From Cedecea neteri (GTDB taxonomy: Bacteria > Pseudomonadota > Gammaproteobacteria > Enterobacterales > Enterobacteriaceae), in the NCBI RefSeq assembly GCF_000758305.1, contig NZ_CP009458.1, positions 3,286,001 through 3,350,000 of the forward strand: a stretch of DNA of 64,000 bases. The letters run 5' to 3'. The position numbers and the translations under genes were made by a program. Positions 15,776 to 25,313 of this stretch are shown here, in pieces; the first letter of the stretch is position 1; every line of letters starts with the position of its first letter. The notes under the pieces were generated by a model that saw nothing but the letters and a program-made list of their open reading frames with translations, was not told the DNA's origin and did no database searches.

Positions 15776-17026
15776 TTAGTGCGCCTTATGGTGCAAACGG
15801 GCGGCAACCAGCAGGGCGACCAGCAGCAGCGAGCCGATAAACGCCGCCACGCCGTTCCAGCCAAACTGGTGCCAGAACACGCCGCCAAGGGTACCAGCCA
15901 GGCTGGAGCCGAGGTAATAGCTGAACAAATACAGTGACGAAGCCTGGCCTTTGGCACGGCGCGCGCGTGGCCCAATCCAGCTGCTGGCAACTGAGTGAGC
16001 GGCAAAGAAACCGGCGGAAAACAGCAGCATTCCGGCAAAAATAACGATAAGCGAGGAGAAAACAGTCAGCGTCAGGCCAAGGAACATAATGGCCGTGAAG
16101 CCAATCAGCACGGGGCCTCGGCCATATTTAGCGGTCATTGCGCCCGCTTTAGGTGAGCTCCATGTCCCGGTCAGATAGGCGACGGAAAGCAGGCCCACCA
16201 CCGCCTGGCTCAGGAACCACGGAGCTTCCATCATGCGGTAGCCAATGTAGTTAAAGAGGGTGACAAACGCCCCCATTAGCAGGAAGCCTTCCGCAAACAG
16301 CAGCGGCAACCCCTGGTCCCGCCAGTGCAGGCGGAAGTTAATAAACAGCGTTTTAGGGCGAAGACTGGAGGCGCGAAAATGCTGCGACTGCGGCAAAATC
16401 TTCCAGAACATCAGCGCAGAGGCGAGGGCAAAACAGCCGATAGCCGCGACGGCCACGCGCCAGGTAAAGAAATCGGTAAGTACCCCGGTGATCAGGCGGC
16501 CGCTCATTCCGCCGATTGAGTTCCCGCTGATGTACAGGCCCATCGAAAACGCCACCACGCTCGGGTGCATCTCCTCGCTGAGGTAGGTCATGCCCACGGC
16601 TGCAACGCCGCTCAAAGAAAGGCCGATGAGTGCGCGCATGATCAAAATGCCGTGCCAGCTGGTCATCAACGTTGACAGTAAAGTGCAGCAGGAAGCCAGC
16701 AGCAGAGCCGTAACCATGACCTGTTTACGGCCAATGGCGTCCGATAGCGGGCCGGTAAACAGCAGCCCGATAGCCAGCATGGCGGTAGAAACCGAAAGCG
16801 AAATACTGCTGCTTGCCGGGCTGACGCCAAATTCATGGGAGAGCACCGGTAGAATAGGCTGGACGCAATAGAGCAGGGCAAAAGTAGCCAGCCCGGCGGA
16901 AAACAGCGCCAGCGTGACGCGCATAAACTGAGGGGTACCGCGTTTGATATAGCTGACAGAAGGGGTAGATCGGCTTTCGTCAACGTCCTCTGTCGGGGCT
17001 GTATTGACGGTAGTTGTACGACTCAA
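15776..17026 (-). CDS. ynfM: MFS transporter YnfM
   Basis: A 416-residue, 12-helix MFS protein very close to E. coli YnfM throughout (RGTPQFMRVTLALFSAGLATFALLYCVQPILPVL, LRPKTLFINFRLHWRD are seen as shared stretches). It is probably an exporter; the substrate in this genus is unknown. It is divergent from its LysR neighbour ynfL, with about 100 bp between them. Confidence 0.93.
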   Translation of the reverse strand: MSRTTTVNTAPTEDVDESRSTPSVSYIKRGTPQFMRVTLALFSAGLATFALLYCVQPILPVLSHEFGVSPASSSISLSVSTAMLAIGLLFTGPLSDAIGRKQVMVTALLLASCCTLLSTLMTSWHGILIMRALIGLSLSGVAAVGMTYLSEEMHPSVVAFSMGLYISGNSIGGMSGRLITGVLTDFFTWRVAVAAIGCFALASALMFWKILPQSQHFRASSLRPKTLFINFRLHWRDQGLPLLFAEGFLLMGAFVTLFNYIGYRMMEAPWFLSQAVVGLLSVAYLTGTWSSPKAGAMTAKYGRGPVLIGFTAIMFLGLTLTVFSSLIVIFAGMLLFSAGFFAAHSVASSWIGPRARRAKGQASSLYLFSYYLGSSLAGTLGGVFWHQFGWNGVAAFIGSLLLVALLVAARLHHKAH

Positions 17027-17125
17027 GGGAGATCCTTACGCAGGTGTTAACTTATTCTTTACAGAGTAGAAAAGTGTAAATGTTATGTCTAATATATTAA
17101 TAATCTCAAATGATACTTTAAACAT

Positions 17126-18028
17126 ATGAATATCGAGTTGCGCCATTTGCGCTATTTCATTGCGGTTGCCGAAGAGCTGCATTTTGGTCGGGCCGCAGCG
17201 CGGCTGCGGATCTCCCAGCCCCCCCTTAGCCAGCAGATTCAGATCCTTGAAGAGCAAATAGGCGCTCGCCTGCTGGCGCGCACTAACCGCAGCGTTAACC
17301 TCACCGCAGCCGGCCAGCAGTTTCTCACCGATGCCAGGCAAATTCTCAGCCAGGTGGATGCCGCTGCAGCGCGTGCAGCCCGGCTGCACCAGGGGGAAAC
17401 CGGCGAATTGCGCATAGGCTTTACCTCCTCCGCGCCATTTATTAAGGCTGTTTCTGACAGCCTGTCCCGCTTTCGCAAGCGCTACCCAGACGTGCATCTC
17501 CAGATGCGAGAGGTGAACACCCGGGAGCAAATTGCCCCCCTGAATGAGGGCGAGCTTGAGCTGGGGCTGATGCGCAATACGCGCCTGCCGGATACTCTGA
17601 ACTGGACGCTCATCCTGCGTGAACCGCTGCTGGCGATGGTGCATCGCGATCATCCGCTGGCCAGCAGTCGTTCGATATCGCTGACACAGTTGGCGCAGGA
17701 GCCGTTTGTTTTCTTTGACCCGCACGTAGGCACCGGACTGTACGACGACATCATTGGGCTGCTTCGCCGCTATAGCATCGTGCCGTACATCACCCAGGAA
17801 GTGGGTGAGGCGATGACGATCATTGGGCTAGTGTCCGCCGGGCTGGGGGTTTCAATCCTGCCTGCTTCATTCCAGCGCATTCGCCTGAGTGATGTGGTAT
17901 GGCTGCCCATTGATGAGCCAGAGGCACAGTCTGAGTTGTGGCTGGTCTGGCCGAAGCATCGGGAATTATCGGAAGCGGCGAAGCGCATCTCGGCATTGCT
18001 GACCGAGGCCTCCTGGGCGTTAAAATAG
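17126..18028 (+). CDS. ynfL: LysR-family regulator YnfL
   Basis: A 300-residue LTTR. The N-terminal winged HTH (LHFGRAAARLRISQPPLSQQI, about residues 18-38) is followed by the periplasmic-binding-like effector domain. It shares HLRYF, FVFFDPHVGTGLYDDI and VGEAMTIIGLVSAGLGVSILPASF with E. coli YnfL. Divergent orientation suggests control of ynfM. The AT-rich gap 17027-17125 would hold the operator; I could not single out one T-N11-A site. Confidence 0.92.
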   Translation: MNIELRHLRYFIAVAEELHFGRAAARLRISQPPLSQQIQILEEQIGARLLARTNRSVNLTAAGQQFLTDARQILSQVDAAAARAARLHQGETGELRIGFTSSAPFIKAVSDSLSRFRKRYPDVHLQMREVNTREQIAPLNEGELELGLMRNTRLPDTLNWTLILREPLLAMVHRDHPLASSRSISLTQLAQEPFVFFDPHVGTGLYDDIIGLLRRYSIVPYITQEVGEAMTIIGLVSAGLGVSILPASFQRIRLSDVVWLPIDEPEAQSELWLVWPKHRELSEAAKRISALLTEASWALK

Positions 18029-18118
18029 GGCGAATGTGGCGGGAATATGTGCGGTAAATCACAACCCTACGTAAATATTTGACGACCCCACTTGAAGTGT
18101 TTCACCATAGCCTAAAAG

Positions 18119-18142
18119 TTTATTTCGAAGCGCGAAAATAAA
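18119..18142 (+). promoter_or_regulatory. Mlc operator (autoregulation)
   Basis: TTTATTTCGAAGCGCGAAAA followed by TAAA is an imperfect dyad (TTTATTTCG / CGAAAATAAA). It matches the known Mlc/NagC-type operator pattern of A/T-rich arms around TTTCG...CGAAA. It ends 11 bp before the mlc start, fitting the autorepression known in E. coli. Confidence 0.8.
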
Positions 18143-18153
18143 GGGAGTACCAC

Positions 18154-19371
18154 GTGGTTGCTGATAGTCAACCGGGCCATATCGATCAGATTAAACAAAC
18201 CAATGCTGGCGTTGTTTATCGCTTGATTGATACCCACGGCCCGGTGTCGCGAATCGATCTTTCCCGCCTGGCGCAGCTGGCTCCGGCCAGTATCACCAAG
18301 ATTGTGCGGGAAATGCTAGAGGCGCATCTGGTACAGGAAACGGAAATTCAGGACCCCGGTAGCCGTGGCCGCCCCGCGGTGGGCTTAATGCTTGAAACAG
18401 AAGCCTGGCATTACCTCTCTATTCGCCTCAGCCGCGGTGAAATTTCACTCGGCCTGCGCGACCTCAGCAGTAAGCTGGTGGTGGAAGACGCGGTAGACCT
18501 GCCGACGAACGACCCGCAGCCTTTGCTGGAGCGCATCATCTTTCAGGTCGATCAATTCTTTATTCGCCATCAGCAAAAGCTTGAGCGCCTCACCGCCATC
18601 GCCATTACGTTGCCGGGCATCATTGACACAGTGGGTGGCGTTATTCACCGTATGCCGTTCTATGATGTCTGCGATATGCCGCTGGGTGAAGTGCTGGGCA
18701 ATCACACCGGTGTGCCGGTTTTTATCCAGCACGATATTAGCGCCTGGACCATGGCAGAAGGGCTGTTCGGCGCCTCTCAGGGGGCGAGAGATGTCATTCA
18801 GGTGGTGATTGACCATAACGTTGGCGCAGGCGTTATTACCGATGGTCGCTTGTTGCACGCCGGCAGCAGCAGTCTGGTGGAAATTGGCCACACGCAGGTC
18901 GATCCCTACGGGAAGCGCTGCTACTGTGGCAACCACGGCTGCCTGGAAACCATTGCCAGCGTCGAAAGCGTGCTGGAACTGGCGCAGCAGCGAATGAGCC
19001 AGTCGATGGGATCGATGCTGCACGGCCAGCCGCTTAGCGTGGAATCCTTGTGTGACGCTGCGCTAAGCGGAGATCTGCTGGCGAAAGATATTATTATTGG
19101 CGTCGGGCAAAATGTGGGCCGCATTCTGGCCATCATGGTTAACCTGTTTAATCCGCAAAAAATTCTTATCGGTTCGCCGCTTAACCGCGCCGCCGCCATC
19201 CTTCACCCTGCGATAACCGATTGTATTCGCCAGCAGGCGTTGCCCGCCTATAGTAGCCACACGATCGTGGAAGGTACGCAGTTTGATAACCGCGGTACCA
19301 TGGCCGGTGCGGCGCTGGTAAAAGATGCAATGTATAACGGCTCTTTATTAATTCGTCTGCTGCAGGGCTAA
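18154..19371 (+). CDS. mlc: Mlc, ROK-family repressor of glucose PTS genes
   Basis: A 405-residue protein, 406 in E. coli and nearly identical in large parts. The HTH is at residues about 25-60 (IDLSRLAQLAPASITKIVREM), followed by the ROK fold with the zinc motif CYCGNHGC near residue 250. Mlc represses ptsG, manXYZ, ptsHI and malT, and is released from DNA by binding dephosphorylated EIICB-Glc during glucose transport. GTG start with AAGGGAG seven bases upstream. An operator in the 5' region supports autoregulation. Confidence 0.96.
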   Translation: MVADSQPGHIDQIKQTNAGVVYRLIDTHGPVSRIDLSRLAQLAPASITKIVREMLEAHLVQETEIQDPGSRGRPAVGLMLETEAWHYLSIRLSRGEISLGLRDLSSKLVVEDAVDLPTNDPQPLLERIIFQVDQFFIRHQQKLERLTAIAITLPGIIDTVGGVIHRMPFYDVCDMPLGEVLGNHTGVPVFIQHDISAWTMAEGLFGASQGARDVIQVVIDHNVGAGVITDGRLLHAGSSSLVEIGHTQVDPYGKRCYCGNHGCLETIASVESVLELAQQRMSQSMGSMLHGQPLSVESLCDAALSGDLLAKDIIIGVGQNVGRILAIMVNLFNPQKILIGSPLNRAAAILHPAITDCIRQQALPAYSSHTIVEGTQFDNRGTMAGAALVKDAMYNGSLLIRLLQG

Positions 19372-19493
19372 TCTTCGGCCCTGATTCACCAAAAATTGCG
19401 CTATCTCAATCTGGCTACAGCGCCATTCTTTTAGACTTCCCGGGTTAATTTTTCTCTTTACTTATATGGCTAGCATTACCTCGGGAGACAGTC

Positions 19494-20189
19494 ATGCTTA
19501 AGCGTTTCTTTATAACAGGTACCGATACTGCCGTAGGGAAGACGGTGGTTTCACGAGCCTTACTGCAGGCGCTATCGGCCAACGGAAAAAGCGTCGTCGG
19601 TTACAAGCCGGTCGCTAAAGGCAGTAAAGAGACGCCAGACGGGCTGCGCAATAAAGATGCTCTGGTACTGCAAAGCGTCTCCACAATTAAACTGCCCTAT
19701 GAAGCGATCAATCCTATCGCGCTCAGCGAAGAAGAGAGCAGCATCAGCCATCATGGGCCGATTAACTACTCGCTGCTGTCAAGCGGCCTGCAAAGGCTGG
19801 CCGACCAAATGGACCACGTTGTCGTCGAAGGCACGGGCGGCTGGCGCAGCCTGATGAACGATCTTCGTCCGCTGTCGGACTGGGTGGTGCAGGAACAGTT
19901 GCCGGTGCTGCTGGTGGTGGGGATTCAGGAAGGGTGCATTAACCATGCGCTGCTGACGGCGCAGGCGATTGCCAACGACGGGCTGCCGTTTATTGGCTGG
20001 GTGGCGAACCGCATCAATCCAGGCCTTGCGCACTACGCGGAAATTATCGAGGTATTGAGCAAAAAACTGCCGGGACCGCTGGTCGGCGAGTTACCGTACC
20101 TACCTCGGGCCGAGCAGCGTGAGCTGGGGGCGTATATCGACCTAACCCGGCTGCGTAGCGCCCTGACGGTAGACCGACTGCGGGCGTAG
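19494..20189 (+). CDS. bioD2: Dethiobiotin synthetase paralogue BioD2 (YnfK)
   Basis: A 231-residue ATP-dependent carboxylase of the BioD family, forming the ureido ring of dethiobiotin from DAPA and CO2. The P-loop is GTDTAVGKT (residues 9-17), with YKPVAKGS and VVVEGTGGW also characteristic. It is the second BioD of enterics, placed beside mlc and clcB as in E. coli; the housekeeping bioD should lie in the bio operon. Its 3' end overlaps convergent clcB by 48 bp. Confidence 0.92.
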   Translation: MLKRFFITGTDTAVGKTVVSRALLQALSANGKSVVGYKPVAKGSKETPDGLRNKDALVLQSVSTIKLPYEAINPIALSEEESSISHHGPINYSLLSSGLQRLADQMDHVVVEGTGGWRSLMNDLRPLSDWVVQEQLPVLLVVGIQEGCINHALLTAQAIANDGLPFIGWVANRINPGLAHYAEIIEVLSKKLPGPLVGELPYLPRAEQRELGAYIDLTRLRSALTVDRLRA

Positions 20190-21434
20190 CCAGCGCGAAA
20201 GCGTTGAGGCTATCACGCAGGTCAGCAGCAGGCCGGGGAGCAGCGTAAACTCTCCGGTCATTTCACAAATCATCAGCGTCGCCATAATTGGCGCATGTGT
20301 AGTCGCCGCCAGCAAAGACGCCATGCCCGTCAGCCCAAGCAGGATCATCAGCGGTTCACCTCCGCCCCACAGGCCGCACACCTGGCCAAATAGCATACCC
20401 AGCGCCGCCCCCATAAATAGCGTCGGTGTAAATACACCGCCCGGCGCGCCGGATCCGCTGCTTGCCATCACCGCCAGCAGCTTGCACAGCAACACGCCGC
20501 CGACGAACAGCAACGCAGGCGGGCTGGAAAGAAACGACTGCACCACGCTGTAGCCGTTGCCCCATGCCGTCGGCGTTACCAGCGACAGCAGCCCGACAAT
20601 CAGCCCGCCGAGTGCCAGCTGCAGCGGCGGCGTAAGCTTAAGTGAACGAAAAAGCGCGCTGCTTTGCGCCAGCAGCCACAGAATCAGCGGCCCGAGCACG
20701 CCCGCGGTTAAGCCGAGCAGCGCCATTAGCCCATAATGAGAAGGCTGGGGTGGATCAAGAAGCGTGACGATATACAGCGGGGCCTGGCCGCCGTTGAGCA
20801 AATGTGTCATCAGCAAGGCGCTGATGGCGGCAATCACCACCGGCCCCAGCGAGGCAAGCATCAGGGAGCCAAACAGAATTTCCGCAATAAACAGGCTGCC
20901 CGCCAGCGGCGCATGATAGGCACTCGCCATCCCGGCAGCTGCGCCGCAGGCTACCCACAGCTTCCACTCTTTGTCCGGGGTAAAGCGTTGGGCAAACAGC
21001 GAAGCAAAAACCGTTGCCAGCAGAATCATCGCCCCTTCTCGCCCGATAGCGCTCCCGCTGGCGACAACGATCAGCGAGGCGGCGGACTTCACCAGGCTGG
21101 ACGGCACGTCCAGGCGACCATCGCCGGTTTCGATAGCTTCCATGTAGTCGGTGGGGGCAGAAGGGCGCTGGCGAGTGGCTCGCTGCCAGCCCCAAAGCAG
21201 AAGCCCGGCCAGGAGGCCACCGGCGGCAGGCGTCAGGGCGCGTCGCCAGGGCTCGAGGGACGCAGCGGCTGCAACCAGGCTGCCACCGTGATCGCCGAGG
21301 AATACATTCTCAAGCAGGTACATGGCCTGCCGAAAAAGCCAGACTACCAGCGCGGAAGCCAGGCCAATAAAGACCGCAATCACCAGCCGGCGAAGCATCT
21401 CTCGGATGTCAGGAAAGGCTTGTATTCGGTGCAT
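20142..21434 (-). CDS. clcB: Chloride channel/transporter ClcB
   Basis: A 430-residue CLC-family membrane protein. The selectivity-filter motifs GSAIGREGA (about residues 128-136) and GSGAPGGVFTPTLF (about 323-336) are intact. In E. coli ClcA and ClcB aid extreme acid resistance by a Cl-/H+ shunt. The start at 21434 lacks a strong ribosome site; an internal ATG at 21398 (MLRRLVIAV) aligns with the E. coli core start, so the N-terminus is uncertain by 12 residues. Overlaps bioD2 at the 3' end. Confidence 0.9.
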   Translation of the reverse strand: MHRIQAFPDIREMLRRLVIAVFIGLASALVVWLFRQAMYLLENVFLGDHGGSLVAAAASLEPWRRALTPAAGGLLAGLLLWGWQRATRQRPSAPTDYMEAIETGDGRLDVPSSLVKSAASLIVVASGSAIGREGAMILLATVFASLFAQRFTPDKEWKLWVACGAAAGMASAYHAPLAGSLFIAEILFGSLMLASLGPVVIAAISALLMTHLLNGGQAPLYIVTLLDPPQPSHYGLMALLGLTAGVLGPLILWLLAQSSALFRSLKLTPPLQLALGGLIVGLLSLVTPTAWGNGYSVVQSFLSSPPALLFVGGVLLCKLLAVMASSGSGAPGGVFTPTLFMGAALGMLFGQVCGLWGGGEPLMILLGLTGMASLLAATTHAPIMATLMICEMTGEFTLLPGLLLTCVIASTLSRWLRPQSVYRQGATQPG

Positions 21435-21531
21435 AGCGCAAAAGGTAACGGGGGAATGGCGCTATTGTGGGGGAGAACGTCGATAAGCTCAAAAGGAAAA
21501 TGCGCCACTGGGAGGTAGCGCATTATGTTGA

Positions 21532-22677
21532 TTAGCTCTGCTGAATATTCAGCGCCCGGCGCGTGCGGCCCGAGCTGAGATAATCGGCAATGTAATCCTG
21601 CGAAATCTCCCCACTGTAGCGGCCATCTTCATCGGTGATCGGCATCCAGACCATGTTGTGCTCATAGAGCTTAGAAAGCACGATGCGCAGGTTTTCCTCC
21701 GCGCGGCCGGTGACGCGGAACGGGTGCAGAAGGTCGGTGCAAGTGCCCGTCGCGCCACGCGCTTCACGCCGCTTAACGAAGCCCAGAGGTTTACCTCCGG
21801 CGTCAACGACGGTGATGGAACGCATGTCGTTGTCGTCCATTGTGGCGAAAGCTTCCGCCAGTGGCGTAGATTCACGAGCCGTAATGGTCGGCTGCTGTTC
21901 GGTCACATCCCCTGCCTGTACCAACAGGAGGCGCTTCAGCGTGCGGTCCTGGCCAACAAACGACCCAACGAAGTCATTGGCCGGTTTCGCCAGCAGCTCG
22001 TCCGGGCTGGCGCATTGCACAATTTTGCCCTGGCGGAAGACCGCAATCCGGTCACCCAGCTTCAGAGCCTCGTCGATATCGTGGCTGACCAGCATTACCG
22101 TTTTTTTCAACTGGCGCTGCATCTCCAGAAACTCGTTCTGAATGGTTTCGCGGTTAATCGGGTCAACCGCGCCAAAAGGTTCATCCATCAGCAGCACCGG
22201 AGGATCTGCCGCCAGGGCGCGGATCACTCCGATACGCTGCTGCTGGCCGCCGGACATTTCGCGCGGATAGCGGTTGAGGAAGCGGTTAGGGTCGAGGGCG
22301 ACCATGCTCATCAACTCCTGGGCGCGTGCTTTGCAGCGGGCCTTATCCCAGCCCAGCATGCGCGGCACAACGGTAATGTTTTCTTCTATCGTCATGTTAG
22401 GGAACAGGCCGATTTGCTGGATAACGTAGCCGATATTGCGGCGGAGGGTGACGGTATCCAGATCGTTGGTGTCCTGGCCGTTGATTAAAATCTTGCCGCC
22501 GGTGGGTTTTATCAGGCGGTTGATCATTTTCAGCGTGGTGGTTTTGCCGCAGCCGGACGGGCCGAGCAGCACGCACATTTCCCCTTCTGGCACGTTCAGA
22601 CTGATATTGTCGACAGCGTTGAAAGTCTGGCCATTTTTCTGCACAAATTGTCGCGTGAGGTTTTCAAGTTTTATCAT
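21532..22677 (-). CDS. osmV: Osmoprotectant ABC importer, ATPase subunit OsmV
   Basis: A 381-residue ABC ATPase: Walker A GPSGCGKTT (about residues 39-47), signature SGGQQQ, Walker B LLMDEP, then tandem CBS domains from about residue 250. This layout is typical of betaine/carnitine/choline importers, in which the CBS pair senses ionic strength. It is the last gene of a four-gene operon matching Salmonella OsmU (osmVWXY), which sits next to clcB in that genus too. Confidence 0.9.
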   Translation of the reverse strand: MIKLENLTRQFVQKNGQTFNAVDNISLNVPEGEMCVLLGPSGCGKTTTLKMINRLIKPTGGKILINGQDTNDLDTVTLRRNIGYVIQQIGLFPNMTIEENITVVPRMLGWDKARCKARAQELMSMVALDPNRFLNRYPREMSGGQQQRIGVIRALAADPPVLLMDEPFGAVDPINRETIQNEFLEMQRQLKKTVMLVSHDIDEALKLGDRIAVFRQGKIVQCASPDELLAKPANDFVGSFVGQDRTLKRLLLVQAGDVTEQQPTITARESTPLAEAFATMDDNDMRSITVVDAGGKPLGFVKRREARGATGTCTDLLHPFRVTGRAEENLRIVLSKLYEHNMVWMPITDEDGRYSGEISQDYIADYLSSGRTRRALNIQQS

Positions 22678-22713
22678 TATTAACTCTCCTTTGAATACGG
22701 CTTCCCGGCCCGG

Positions 22714-23352
22714 TTACCATTTAGTGAAATGCAGCTGCAGGCGATGCAAAAGCCAGTCGAGCACGATAGCCAACAGGCAGATCATCACCGCCCCGGCAAT
22801 CAGCATGCGGATGTCACTCCCGCCGATGCCGTTAAGCAGCAGCAAGCCCAGGCCGCCCGCACCAATGACGGCAGCAATGGCCATAACGCCAATGTTCATC
22901 ACCACCGCGGTTCGAATTCCGCCAAAAATCACCGGCAGCGCCATAGGAATTTCCACCCAGCGCAGGCGCTGCCAAAACGTCATGCCGATGCCTCGTCCGG
23001 CTTCACGTAGCCCCGACGGCAGGCTGTCCAGCGCGGTGTGGGTATTGCGAACAATCGGCAGCAGCGAATAAAGAAATACTGCCGTTACTGCAGGTACCAC
23101 GCCAATACCCTGACCGATCAGCGAAAACAGGGGGATCATCAGGCCAAACAGCGCCACGGACGGAATGGTGAGCAAAATAGTGGCAAAGCCGAGTATCGGC
23201 GTGGCGAGCCATTTATGGCGCACGATAAGAATGCCCAGCGGCACCCCAATCAGAATTGCGAGGCCGACGGCGATCAGCACCAGCCACAGGTGATGCAGAG
23301 TAAGGGAGCCAATATACCCTGCGTTATCAATCATATAATGTAATGTTTCCAC
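22714..23352 (-). CDS. osmW: Osmoprotectant ABC importer, permease OsmW
   Basis: A 212-residue permease with about five helices and the EAA-type loop EAGRGIGMTFWQRLRWVEIPMALPVI. Start is GTG, with GAGGAGG in the preferred position. Family: OpuCB/ProW-like. It pairs with OsmY (24286-25002) as the heterodimeric channel. Nine bases separate it from osmX. Confidence 0.88.
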   Translation of the reverse strand: METLHYMIDNAGYIGSLTLHHLWLVLIAVGLAILIGVPLGILIVRHKWLATPILGFATILLTIPSVALFGLMIPLFSLIGQGIGVVPAVTAVFLYSLLPIVRNTHTALDSLPSGLREAGRGIGMTFWQRLRWVEIPMALPVIFGGIRTAVVMNIGVMAIAAVIGAGGLGLLLLNGIGGSDIRMLIAGAVMICLLAIVLDWLLHRLQLHFTKW

Positions 23353-23361
23353 GATACCTCC

Positions 23362-24267
23362 TCAGAGCAAGCCTTTCTGCTGCAGGAATTCACGGGCCAC
23401 CTGCTGCGGGGTTTCATGGTCGATATCAACTTTAGCGTTCAGGGTTGTTATCACCTCATTGTTCAGCTCGGACGATAGGGTGTTCAGCGCCTCCTCAAGG
23501 CCCGGATGCGAGTCCAGCACGTCTTTCCGCACCACGGGAGTGACAGCGTAACTTGGGAAGAAGCCCTTATCATCCACTAGCGCTTTCAGGTCAAAGCCCT
23601 TCATACGGCCATCGGTGGTGTAGATCAGACCTGCGTCAACAAAGCCATCGCGGATGGCGTTGTAGACAAGGCCGGGGTCCATCTGGCGGATCTGCGGGCG
23701 GTCCAGCGGCATGTTGTAAACCTGCTGCAGTGGCTTCAGGCCATCGCTGCGCCCGGCAAATTCCAGATCCAGGCCAAGCATCCAGTTATGTTTCGGGTCG
23801 GTCTGGCGGATATGCTCGATGCGCTCCACCAGTTGTGACATTGTGGTAATGCCTTCTTTTTCTGCCCGCTCACGCTTCATGGCAAAGGCGTAGGTGTTGT
23901 TCATCTCCGCCGGTTTAAGCCAGATGAGGCCCAGCTTCGCGTCGAGTTTTTTGACCGTGTTGTACGACTCTTCCGGCGTCATTCGCTTATTAATGTGGTT
24001 GAAGATAATCAGCGAGGTGCCGGTGTACTCCCAGGTCATATCAATCTGTTTGTTGATCATCGCATTGCGGGAAATCACCGTGGCAATATTGGTCTGCGGC
24101 GTCACCTGGAAGCCCTTTTTAGCCAGATACTGCGTGGTCATGGCCGACAAAATATGTTGCTCGGTAAAGCTTTTGGTCGCCAGAATCAGCGGTGCGGCCT
24201 GGGCCTGCATGGCGATAAGGGAGGCCGCGGCAAACGCCGTCGTTAGCATCCGTGAAAGCAGTCTCAT
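23362..24267 (-). CDS. osmX: Osmoprotectant ABC importer, substrate-binding protein OsmX
   Basis: A 301-residue periplasmic protein of the OpuAC/ProX glycine-betaine-binding type. Signal peptide to about residue 24 (AMQAQA), then LILATKSFTEQHILSAM, the family's opening motif; WEYTGTSL and YTTDGRMKGFDL are other conserved pieces. OsmU of Salmonella imports glycine betaine and choline-O-sulfate under osmotic stress; the same ligands are likely here but are not shown by the sequence. Confidence 0.9.
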   Translation of the reverse strand: MRLLSRMLTTAFAAASLIAMQAQAAPLILATKSFTEQHILSAMTTQYLAKKGFQVTPQTNIATVISRNAMINKQIDMTWEYTGTSLIIFNHINKRMTPEESYNTVKKLDAKLGLIWLKPAEMNNTYAFAMKRERAEKEGITTMSQLVERIEHIRQTDPKHNWMLGLDLEFAGRSDGLKPLQQVYNMPLDRPQIRQMDPGLVYNAIRDGFVDAGLIYTTDGRMKGFDLKALVDDKGFFPSYAVTPVVRKDVLDSHPGLEEALNTLSSELNNEVITTLNAKVDIDHETPQQVAREFLQQKGLL

Positions 24268-24285
24268 AATCGCTCCTTATTGTTG

Positions 24286-25002
24286 TTATTGGGCGGTGTG
24301 GGGGCTGAGCATCCGGCCCAGGCTGGCAAGTGCCAGGTCGAGGATCAGGGCAAACAGGGCCGTCGCCACGGCGCCGAGTATCAGCGTTGGGAAATCATTC
24401 AGGTAAATCCCCGGGAAGATAAGCTCCCCGTAGCTGCTCGCGCCGATAAGAAAGGCCAGCGGGGCGGTGCCGACGTTGATGGCGGTGGCAATGCGCACGC
24501 CGGACAGGATCACCGGCCAGGCGTTAGGGATTTCAACCTGGCGCAGCCGCTGCAGTTTGGTCATGCCAATCCCGTTGGCGGCTTCGATAAGTGACGGCGG
24601 GACGCTGCAAAGCCCGGCATAGGTATTACGGACAATCGGAAGCAGTGAGGCGAGGAACAGGGCAACGATCGCCGGTTTGTCGCCAATGCCGATAATCACC
24701 ATCGCCAGCGCTAAGACCGCCAGCGGCGGCAGCGTGTTACCGATATTAAAAATCTGCATGACGTACTCAGCCCAGCGGCGCGCGGCAGGACGGCTGAGCA
24801 ATATTCCGCTAGGAATACCGACCAACAGGGCCAGGGCCATTGAGCTGAACACCAGAATCAGGTGCTGCTGCCCGAGATAGAGTAAATCGACCTGCCGGGC
24901 TTTGAGGGTGTCGAGGCCGATGCCCCAAACCACCAGAGCAAGCACTAAAATCAGCGCCACCAGCCCAAGTAAAAACCGTGTTGCGAAGGATGCGTTTTGC
25001 AT
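24286..25002 (-). CDS. osmY: Osmoprotectant ABC importer, permease OsmY (Salmonella OsmU nomenclature)
   Basis: A 238-residue permease and first gene of the operon. EAA loop: EAANGIGMTKLQRLRQVEIPNAWPVI. ATG at 25002 (MQNASFATRF) is preferred to the upstream GTG at 25026, since GGGAG lies at the right distance. The name clashes with the unrelated periplasmic OsmY of E. coli; here it means the OsmU permease. An osmotic promoter is expected in 25003-25313. Confidence 0.87.
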   Translation of the reverse strand: MQNASFATRFLLGLVALILVLALVVWGIGLDTLKARQVDLLYLGQQHLILVFSSMALALLVGIPSGILLSRPAARRWAEYVMQIFNIGNTLPPLAVLALAMVIIGIGDKPAIVALFLASLLPIVRNTYAGLCSVPPSLIEAANGIGMTKLQRLRQVEIPNAWPVILSGVRIATAINVGTAPLAFLIGASSYGELIFPGIYLNDFPTLILGAVATALFALILDLALASLGRMLSPHTAQ

Positions 25003-25313
25003 TGCAGTGTGTCTCCCTGTGTGCACGCGTTATCGCCGCCGGGGAGGCGGCCTGTTGTTATGCCATGTGTCGGCAGGGTGTCTGGAGCTATAGCAACGCA
25101 GCGGGAAGGATTCCAGTTTAAGGGACAATTAAGAGGCTAATGATTTAGTCGATAAACTGAAGCTCAGGCCTTATGGCTTCTGGCCTGCGGAAGAAAAGTA
25201 AAGATTTGTCTTAAAAATGTTAACACAAGGTGACGTTGTCACATTTGCGGGGGCGGAAATCCTCGTTTTTTCAGGAAACCGGATGCGCCCGGCTTCCTGA
25301 AAGCCCAGGATTC
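25003..25313. other. Intergenic region upstream of osmYXWV with an inverted repeat
   Basis: No gene seen. TTTCAGGAAACCGG / CCCGGCTTCCTGAAA (about 25271-25303) forms a strong hairpin just after the dmsD stop and is a candidate end of the dmsD transcript, though no T run follows on the minus strand. The rest should carry the osm operon promoter; I could not pick a convincing one. Confidence 0.4.
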